Origin: Clostridiales bacterium
GTDB taxonomy: Bacteria; Bacillota; Clostridia; Oscillospirales; Oscillospiraceae
NCBI GenBank assembly: GCA_019421975.1
Contig: JAHZEE010000082.1
Location: 1 to 7,392 of the forward strand
Direction of reading: 5' to 3'
DNA length: 7,392 bases
Shown here one piece after another: positions 1 through 7,392 of this stretch (its first letter is position 1; every line of letters begins with the position of its first letter). The notes beneath the pieces are model-generated. The model worked only from the letters and a program-made list of their open reading frames with translations. It was not told where the DNA came from and ran no database searches. The translations under genes and the position numbers were made by a program.

Positions 1-1194
1 CGACGGCTTGGAACTCTGATGACGCACAGCGGCGTGGGCCGCGGCCTTGGCGGCGGCGGGCGGCTGCTGCATGGGGTAGGGATGCTCCGCGACCACCTCG
101 ATGGGCTTTTTCAGCAGCTTTTCGATCTGCTTAAGCTCCGGCAGCTCCGCCGTCTCGCAGAAGGCGATGGCAGTGCCGTCCCGGCCGGCCCGGCCGGTGC
201 GGCCAATGCGGTGGACATAGGTCTCCGGCACATCGGGCAGGTCGTAGTTGAGCACATACGGCAGAGACGCAATGTCCAGGCCCCGCGCGGCGATGTCGGT
301 GGCCACCAGCACCCGAATGCGTCCGGCCTTGAAGTCGGCCAGCGCCTTCTGCCGGGCGGACTGGGATTTGTTGCCGTGGATGGCGGCCGCACCGATCCCC
401 TTTTTCTGAAGGCCCTCGGCGATCCGGTTGGCCCCGTGCTTGGTGCGGGAGAACACAAGCATGCTCTCAATGGGCTCGGTCTGCAGCAGATGACAGAGCA
501 GCTTCAGCTTGTTGGCCTTGTCCACATAGTAGAGCTTCTGCGTGATGAGCTCTACGGGAGACGAGACCGGATTGACCGCCACCCGCACCGGGTTGTGGAG
601 CAGCGAGTCCACCAGCTCCGTGATCTCTGGCGGCATGGTGGCGGAGAAAAACAGCGTCTGCTTCTGCGCCGGTACGATCTTTAAAATGCGCCGCACATCG
701 TGGATAAAGCCCATGTCCAGCATCCGGTCGGCCTCGTCCAGCACCAGAATCTCCAGCCGGTCCAGATGCAGCAGGCCCTGGCCGTGCAGATCCAGCAGGC
801 GGCCGGGGGTGGCGACCAGAATGTCCACACCCCTCTGCAGCGCCTGCACCTGGGGGGCCTGTCCCACGCCGCCGAAGATGACGGCCGTGCGCAGCGGCAG
901 GTTGGCGCCATAGGCGGTCAGACTCTCATGGATCTGGATGGCCAGCTCCCGGGTGGGGGTGACAATCAGCGCGCGGATGGGGCGGCCGGGCACAGCGCGG
1001 CCGGCAAGGCGCTGGAGGATGGGGGCGGAGAAGGCACAGGTTTTGCCGGTGCCGGTCTGCGCCAGGCCCAGCACATCCCGGCCCTGCAGTACCGCCGGAA
1101 TGGCGCCTGCCTGGATGGGGGTGGGGGCGGTGTATCCCTGCCGGTGCAGGGCGTCTAAAATGGAGTCCATAAGACCCAGATTTTCAAATGTCAT
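1..1194 (-). CDS. rhlE: DEAD-box ATP-dependent RNA helicase, RhlE type (3' end outside window)
   Basis: An ATP-dependent RNA helicase that remodels RNA duplexes, acting in the cytoplasm in ribosome assembly, RNA turnover or cold adaptation. Reading leftward from the ATG at 1194, the frame stays open for 398 codons to the window edge. All core motifs are present in order: Q motif (TPIQ, about 25-28), motif I AQTGTGKT (45-52), Ia PTRELA (80-85), Ib TPGR (129-132), II DEAD (153-156), III SAT (184-186), the IV region [10 protein letters not shown] (247-256), [11 protein letters not shown] (298-307) and [12 protein letters not shown] (328-337). The RTKHGAN string is typical of RhlE. From about residue 373 an Ala/Pro-rich tail begins, the variable RNA-binding extension of this family, and it continues past the window. 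The start is preceded by a purine-rich AAAAGAGAG, a modest ribosome binding site. It is transcribed divergently from the redox operon, with no sign of a functional link. The family is certain; the RhlE subgroup is likely. Confidence 0.95.
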   Translation of the reverse strand, partial: MTFENLGLMDSILDALHRQGYTAPTPIQAGAIPAVLQGRDVLGLAQTGTGKTCAFSAPILQRLAGRAVPGRPIRALIVTPTRELAIQIHESLTAYGANLPLRTAVIFGGVGQAPQVQALQRGVDILVATPGRLLDLHGQGLLHLDRLEILVLDEADRMLDMGFIHDVRRILKIVPAQKQTLFFSATMPPEITELVDSLLHNPVRVAVNPVSSPVELITQKLYYVDKANKLKLLCHLLQTEPIESMLVFSRTKHGANRIAEGLQKKGIGAAAIHGNKSQSARQKALADFKAGRIRVLVATDIAARGLDIASLPYVLNYDLPDVPETYVHRIGRTGRAGRDGTAIAFCETAELPELKQIEKLLKKPIEVVAEHPYPMQQPPAAAKAAAHAAVRHQSSKPS

Positions 1195-1365
1195 ATTGCT
1201 CTCTTTTCTTGTGTGAAATTGCTGTTGTGCGGGGGTATCTGCACAAAAAACAAATTCAGTTTACCACAAAATGGACAAAAGTGCTACTGAAAAAACTGGA
1301 ATCCTGCGGCCAAAACGGGTAAATCATTGAGAAATACCTCTGATATGTGAAGGAAAAGTTTGAAT

Positions 1366-1383
1366 TCGTGAAAATTTTAACAA
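1366..1383. promoter_or_regulatory. Candidate Rex operator (redox-sensing repressor site)
   Basis: The 18-base sequence TCGTGAAAATTTTAACAA is an imperfect inverted repeat: half-sites TCGTGAA and TTAACAA around a 4-base centre. The Rex operator consensus in Gram-positive bacteria is close to TTGTGAA or TTGTTAA, four bases, then TTCACAA or TTAACAA. The main departure is C at position 2. Rex binds such sites when NADH/NAD+ is low and releases them when NADH rises, which would suit an operon for an NADH-linked oxidoreductase. The site lies about 45 bases upstream of the proposed -35 element, so simple promoter occlusion is not obvious. A second weak promoter here, or control of the divergent helicase, cannot be excluded. 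Confidence 0.45.
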
Positions 1384-1426
1384 AATCTATCAGGAATTTT
1401 TCGTCGTTTTTGGATGGGTTTAGATA

Positions 1427-1455
1427 TTGTATTTATGCGTCCGGGACTGTATGAT
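1427..1455 (+). promoter_or_regulatory. Sigma-A-like promoter of the stn-like operon (P1)
   Basis: TTGTAT at 1427-1432 and TATGAT at 1450-1455 are separated by exactly 17 bases. The -10 matches the TATAAT consensus at five of six positions; the -35 keeps the TTG core. Transcription would start near 1462, giving a leader of about 77 bases before the ATG at 1539. Confidence 0.5.
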
Positions 1456-1471
1456 AGAGGGACGATATAAT
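1443..1471 (+). promoter_or_regulatory. Alternative sigma-A-like promoter (P2) with a perfect -10
   Basis: A perfect TATAAT lies at 1466-1471. The hexamer 17 bases upstream, GGGACT at 1443-1448, is a weak -35 that retains only the central GAC. Transcription would start near 1478. This -10 overlaps the ATG at 1470 that begins the longest open frame, which argues against translation starting at that ATG. P1 and P2 overlap, so only one may be active. Confidence 0.4.
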
Positions 1472-1538
1472 GGCGATTGGTTTATTTGGAGTGTCAATCT
1501 GTTGTATCGATTCCATTTCAAAGAAAAGAGGAAGTCGA

Positions 1539-2041
1539 ATGTCTGAGTGTGCATGCCAGAGTCAGAAGAGTGATCTGACGCTGCTGGAGGATGTTCTGCA
1601 GGAATATCAGAATGTCCCCGGAAGCCTCATCACGATTCTGCAAAAGGCACAGGAGATTTATGGCTATCTGCCCATGGATGTGCTCTACCACATTGCCTCG
1701 CGCATCGGCAGTACGCCTGCAAAGGTGTTGGGTGTGGCAACCTTCTATGCGCAGTTTAGGATGCAGCCCATTGGAAAATATCTGATTATGCTCTGCCAGG
1801 GCACGGCATGCCATGTCAATGGCTCGGAGCGCATCGAGAGCGCCATCTGCGAGGAACTGGGGATTCACGACGGCGAGACGACGGCCGACGGAATCTTTAC
1901 CCTGAAGAATGTGGCGTGCCTCGGCTGCTGCAGTCTGTCTCCTGTTATGATGATCAACGGGGAGACCTATGGCTCTTTGACCCCGGCGTCCGCCATTGAG
2001 GTGCTGCACCAGCTCAGAGCGAAGGCAGAGGAGGGGCAGGC

Positions 2042-2045
<4 letters not shown>
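1539..2045 (+). CDS. stnA: NuoE/HydC-like [2Fe-2S] subunit of a bifurcating transhydrogenase
   Basis: A 168-residue thioredoxin-fold [2Fe-2S] ferredoxin of the NuoE/HydC family, which docks on a NuoF-type flavoprotein and takes part in electron transfer there. An N-terminal helical part carries the family pattern GSLITILQKAQEIYGYLP (28-45). The cluster ligands are C86 and C91 (CQGTAC) and C127 and C131 (CLGCC), the usual C-x4-C and C-x3-C pairs; C130 is an extra adjacent cysteine. Length is typical. The start at 1539 is chosen because AGAGGAAG sits 4 bases upstream. The frame extends to an ATG at 1470, but that ATG overlaps a perfect -10 box and lacks a ribosome binding site. The stop overlaps the next start as ATGA, indicating translational coupling. 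Without a hydrogenase subunit nearby I assign it to the Stn family. The letter A follows gene order and memory of the Sporomusa operon; nuoE-like is the safe family name. Confidence 0.9.
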
Positions 2046-3793
<1,748 letters not shown>

Positions 3794-3808
3794 GGAGGGG
3801 TATGGATC

Positions 3809-5848
3809 ATGAGTCAGATTACAATTACCGTCAATGGAAAGGTCTGTACTGGCCCCGCCGGCGAGACCATCTTGAATATTGCCAAGGCCAACGGCATTGA
3901 GATTCCCAACCTCTGCTACGACAAGAGCGTGGCGCGCTACGGCGCCTGCGGCATGTGCGTGGTGGAGGTGGAGGGCAACCCCAAGCTGCAGCGCGCCTGC
4001 TCCATCGAGGCCGCCGACGGCATGGTCATACACACCGAGACCGCGCGCACCATCGAGGCCCGCAAGATCGCTATGGAGCTGCTGATGAGCGACCACGACG
4101 GCGACTGCGTGGGCCCGTGCTCGCTCAACTGCCCGGCCGGCACCGACTGTCAGGCCTATGTGAAGCAGATCGCCCTGGGCAACGACCGCGAGGCGGTCCG
4201 CATCATCAAGGAGAAGCTGCCGCTGCCGGCCTCCATTGGCCGCGTGTGCCCGCATCCGTGCGAGACGGCCTGCCGCCGCCAGTATGTGGAGCAGCCCATC
4301 TCCATCGCATACCTCAAGTACTTTGCAGCCGACAACGACCTGGCCTCTGCCAGCCCCTTCCGTCCGGAGATGCAGGCGCCCACGGGCAAGCGGGTTGCAA
4401 TTGTGGGCGGCGGCCCCGGCGGCCTGACCGCGGCCTATTTCCTGGCCGTGGCCGGCCACAGCGTCACGGTCTACGACGCCATGCCCAAGATGGGCGGCAT
4501 GCTGCGCTATGGCATCCCCGAGTACCGTCTGCCCAAGAAGGTGCTGGACCGCGAAATTCAGGAGATTCAGGAGCTGGGCGTCACGCTGAAAAATGGCGTG
4601 AAGATCGGCCGGGATATCTCCTTTGAGGAAATTCGCAAGCGCGCCGACGCCACTGTCATCGCCATCGGCGCCTGGAAGAGCTCCGGCGTGGGCTGCCCGG
4701 GCGAGGACCAGCAGGGTGTGCTGGGCGGCATTGACTTTTTGCGGGAAGTGAGCCTGGGCAATGCCCCCGATATCGGCAAAAAAGTCGCCGTCGTGGGCGG
4801 CGGCAACACGGCCATGGATGCCTGCCGTACCGCAGTGCGCCTGGGCGCCGAAGAGGTCTATGTGGTCTATCGCCGGACCCGCAACGAAATGCCTGCCGAG
4901 GACATCGAAATCGAAGAGGCCATGGAAGAGGGCGTCACCTTCAAGTTCCTGACGAACCCCGCGGAGATTCTGGGCGAGAACGGCCGCGTCAAGGCGGTGA
5001 AGCTCCAGGTCATGGAGCTGGGCGAGCCCGACGCCTCCGGCCGCCGCAGCCCGGTGCCGGTGGAGGGCAAGTTCGAGACGCTGGAGGTGGACACCGTCAT
5101 CGCCGCCATCGGCCAGAAGCTGGAACCGGCCGGCTTTGAGGGCCTGGAGATGACCAAGAAGGGCAACATCTCGGCCGACGAGGCCACCTACCGCACCAGC
5201 CTGGAGGGCGTGTTCGCCGTGGGCGACGCCACCAACAAGGGCGCTTCCATCGCCATTGAAGCCATCGGTGAGGCAAACCGCGCCTCCCAGGTGATCGACG
5301 CCTATCTCAATGGCCGTGAAATCTCCTACCGTAGGCCCTTTGTCTCTGAGCGCGAGGTCACGGAAACGCTCAAAGCTCAGCTGGCAGAGAAGCCCCATGC
5401 GGCCCGGATCAAGATGCCGCAGCGCAGTCCCGAAGAGCGCCGTCATGATTTCCAGGAGATCAACCTCGGCTTTGCAGAGGCGGATGCCCGCGCCGAGGCT
5501 GCCCGCTGCCTGGAGTGCGGCTGCCACGACTATGCCGACTGCAAGCTCATCCGCTGCGCCAATCTCTACGAGATCCACCCGGAGCGGATTGCGGGTGAGA
5601 AGCACCCGGGCTTTGTGGAGCAGAAGCTGGTCTGCATTGAGCGCAACCAGAACAAGTGCATCCTCTGCAACCTCTGCGTGCGGACCTGCGACGAGGTGGC
5701 GGGCAAGGGAATTCTGGGCCTGGTGGGCCGCGGCTTCCAGACGGTGATCCGCCCGGAGTTCAACGATCCGGCCACCATTGCCGACTGTGCCAACTGTCGA
5801 AAATGTGCAGAAATCTGCCCCACCGGCGCGCTCCGAATTGTCAAATAA
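3809..5848 (+). CDS. stnC: Chimeric NuoG-like/GltD-NfnB-like iron-sulfur FAD/NADPH subunit
   Basis: A 679-residue fusion expected to connect NADPH to the NuoEF-like pair and ferredoxin. It starts with a plant-type [2Fe-2S] domain with C36, C47, C50 and C64. Next comes a His/Cys stretch (H96, C100, C104, C108, C114) leading into the GltD-type cluster region (C147, C151, C155). The disulfide-oxidoreductase-like core has the FAD motif GGGPGG (200-205), a second Rossmann motif GGGNTAMD (330-337) followed by YRRTRNEMPA (354-363), whose arginines suit NADP(H), and the C-terminal FAD motif VFAVGDA (468-474). The tail has five cysteines (C567, 570, 572, 578, 583), then two [4Fe-4S] sites, C617/620/623/627 and C660/663/666/670, in NuoG/HydA-like context (CDEVAGKGILGLVGRGF, 627-643). 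AAGGAGGGG lies 8 bases before the start, 15 bases after the previous stop. Automatic annotation may call it a glutamate synthase small subunit, but no large subunit is present. Confidence 0.9.
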   Translation: MSQITITVNGKVCTGPAGETILNIAKANGIEIPNLCYDKSVARYGACGMCVVEVEGNPKLQRACSIEAADGMVIHTETARTIEARKIAMELLMSDHDGDCVGPCSLNCPAGTDCQAYVKQIALGNDREAVRIIKEKLPLPASIGRVCPHPCETACRRQYVEQPISIAYLKYFAADNDLASASPFRPEMQAPTGKRVAIVGGGPGGLTAAYFLAVAGHSVTVYDAMPKMGGMLRYGIPEYRLPKKVLDREIQEIQELGVTLKNGVKIGRDISFEEIRKRADATVIAIGAWKSSGVGCPGEDQQGVLGGIDFLREVSLGNAPDIGKKVAVVGGGNTAMDACRTAVRLGAEEVYVVYRRTRNEMPAEDIEIEEAMEEGVTFKFLTNPAEILGENGRVKAVKLQVMELGEPDASGRRSPVPVEGKFETLEVDTVIAAIGQKLEPAGFEGLEMTKKGNISADEATYRTSLEGVFAVGDATNKGASIAIEAIGEANRASQVIDAYLNGREISYRRPFVSEREVTETLKAQLAEKPHAARIKMPQRSPEERRHDFQEINLGFAEADARAEAARCLECGCHDYADCKLIRCANLYEIHPERIAGEKHPGFVEQKLVCIERNQNKCILCNLCVRTCDEVAGKGILGLVGRGFQTVIRPEFNDPATIADCANCRKCAEICPTGALRIVK

Positions 5849-5858
5849 CAGTGCCTCT

Positions 5859-5894
5859 AAATGGCGGACAGCCCTGGCTGTCCGCCATTTTTTT
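5859..5894 (+). terminator. Intrinsic terminator of the stn-like operon
   Basis: A perfect GC-rich inverted repeat has AAATGGCGGACAGC pairing with GCTGTCCGCCATTT (14 bp) around a CCTG tetraloop, followed by a run of seven T. It begins 10 bases after the stop codon, so the operon ends with this third gene. The stem also begins with an A-run, so some bidirectional activity is possible. Confidence 0.93.
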
Positions 5895-5918
5895 ACGAAA
5901 AAATGCCTGGGACCATGC

Positions 5919-5945
5919 ACCAAACGGAACCTACATCATACCATG
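5919..5945 (+). promoter_or_regulatory. Candidate mother-cell sporulation promoter (sigma-K/sigma-E-like) for the collagen-like gene
   Basis: AC at 5919-5920, a 16-base spacer and CATACCATG at 5937-5945 fit the sigma-K pattern AC-N16/17-CATANNNTA at all but the last base. The same -10 is close to the sigma-E -10 CATACANT, but no sigma-E-type -35 is visible. No good sigma-A pair is seen between the terminator and the gene. The match is short, so this is tentative. Confidence 0.3.
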
Positions 5946-5975
5946 TGAAAGGGAGGAATACCCCCTTGAATCTGT

Positions 5976-5989
5976 AAAGGATGGATTTT

Positions 5990-5992
<3 letters not shown>
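5976..5992 (+). promoter_or_regulatory. Ribosome binding site that decides the collagen-like gene start
   Basis: AAAGGA (5976-5981) lies 8 bases before the ATG at 5990, which is good spacing. An in-frame ATG at 5981 overlaps this AAAGGA element and would have no room for ribosome pairing, so 5990 is preferred. Using 5981 would add only three residues (MDF). Confidence 0.6.
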
Positions 5993-7150
<1,158 letters not shown>

Positions 7151-7161
7151 CCCCAGTCACG

Positions 7162-7197
7162 ATGGAGAAGGACGGCAATTGCGCCGTCCTTCTCCAT
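7162..7197 (+). terminator. Perfect 15-bp hairpin after the collagen-like gene (weak or attenuating terminator)
   Basis: ATGGAGAAGGACGGC (7162-7176) pairs perfectly with GCCGTCCTTCTCCAT (7183-7197) around a six-base AATTGC loop, 11 bases after the stop. No T-run follows: the next bases are TAC and then the AAGGAGG of the next gene. It may be an inefficient terminator, a 3'-end stabiliser, or a structure limiting read-through into the glycosyltransferase gene. Confidence 0.6.
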
Positions 7198-7213
7198 TAC
7201 AAGGAGGAATAAG

Positions 7214-7392
7214 ATGAAGATTTCTGTCTATGCAATTTGTAAAAACGAGGCGCAGTTTGCAGCGCGCTGGGCCGCCTCTATGCAGGAGGCGGACCAGGTG
7301 GTTGTGCTCGACACCGGCTCCACCGACGACACGGTCCAGATTCTGCGCCAGGCAGGGGTTCAGGTCTACGAGGAAAAGATTGAGCCCTGGCG
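7214..7392 (+). CDS. Family 2 glycosyltransferase (5' part; 3' end outside window)
   Basis: The first 59 codons of a GT-A-fold glycosyltransferase, family GT2, which transfers a sugar from a nucleotide-sugar donor in the cytoplasm. The visible part has the first beta strand and KNE motif (ISVYAICKNE, 3-12), a helix, and the nucleotide-binding strand VVVLDTGSTDDT (29-40); the Asp-Thr-Gly-Ser-Thr-Asp pattern is diagnostic. The downstream DxD and catalytic base lie outside the window. The start is supported by a consensus AAGGAGG 6 bases upstream. Immediate position after a Thr-rich collagen-like gene suggests it glycosylates that protein, as glycosyltransferases near bclA do for BclA, but the acceptor cannot be read from this fragment. 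Confidence 0.9.
   Translation, partial: MKISVYAICKNEAQFAARWAASMQEADQVVVLDTGSTDDTVQILRQAGVQVYEEKIEPW

Larger units (their letters stand above)
1195..1538. other. AT-rich divergent intergenic region
   Basis: This 344-base region separates the leftward helicase gene from the rightward redox operon and is much richer in A and T than the genes on either side. I see no coding sequence that I can support. It holds a Rex-like inverted repeat (1366-1383), two overlapping sigma-A-like promoters (1427-1471) and the ribosome binding site of the first operon gene (AGAGGAAG, 1527-1534). The helicase promoter must also lie here, but no convincing -35/-10 pair stands out on the minus strand. Confidence 0.8.

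Noticed and set aside
19..1158. Plus-strand open frames over the helicase region
   Set aside because: The minus strand encodes a complete set of DEAD-box motifs here; the plus-strand frames lack any recognisable motif.
1195..1360. Helicase promoter on the minus strand
   Set aside because: The best pair found (TAGCAC, 17 bases, TAAACT on the minus strand) matches the consensus too poorly to report as a feature.
1470..1538. Upstream start extending the NuoE-like protein by 23 residues
   Set aside because: There is no ribosome binding site, the extension is not family-like, and the ATG overlaps a perfect TATAAT box. The ATG at 1539 has AGAGGAAG at good spacing.
3809..5848. Glutamate synthase small subunit (gltD)
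   Set aside because: The core is GltD-like, but the NuoG-like N- and C-terminal iron-sulfur domains and the absence of gltB argue against glutamate synthesis.

Overview
The window looks like chromosomal DNA from an anaerobic, spore-forming-type Firmicute with GC-rich genes, most plausibly a gut clostridium of the Oscillospirales type. The grounds are strong AAGGAGG-type ribosome binding sites, GC-rich coding regions around an AT-rich intergenic region, an oxygen-sensitive iron-sulfur flavoprotein operon, and a BclA-like collagen protein. The lineage is an inference from these traits.

Layout. (1) Positions 1-1194, minus strand: the 5' part of a DEAD-box RNA helicase of the RhlE type, cut by the window edge after 398 codons. 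(2) Positions 1195-1538: a 344-base AT-rich divergent intergenic region with sigma-A-like promoter elements for the rightward operon and an 18-bp inverted repeat resembling an operator of the NADH-sensing repressor Rex. (3) Positions 1539-5848, plus strand: a three-gene operon. The first two genes overlap by 4 bases and the third follows after 15 bases. It encodes a NuoE/HydC-like [2Fe-2S] protein, a NuoF/HydB-like FMN/NADH subunit, and a chimeric protein with a GltD/NfnB-type FAD/NADPH module set between NuoG/HydA-like iron-sulfur segments. A strong intrinsic terminator follows at once. There is no hydrogenase, formate dehydrogenase or glutamate synthase large subunit. The set matches the Stn (Sporomusa-type Nfn) family of electron-bifurcating transhydrogenases, which link NADH, NADPH and ferredoxin pools.

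(4) Positions 5990-7150: a collagen-like protein with a Cys- and Pro-rich N-terminus, two Gly-X-Thr-rich collagen blocks, a 49-residue non-collagen insert resembling a small carbohydrate-binding (CBM5/12-like) module, and a short helical C-terminal tail. It is probably a spore-surface or other surface filament. A perfect 15-bp hairpin follows. (5) Positions 7214-7392: the start of a family 2 glycosyltransferase, cut by the window edge, which could glycosylate the collagen threonines.

How the parts work together. The stn-like operon is a self-contained redox-balancing enzyme, possibly controlled by the NADH/NAD+ ratio through Rex. The collagen protein and the glycosyltransferase form a second unit concerned with the cell or spore surface. 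The helicase is an unrelated divergent neighbour.
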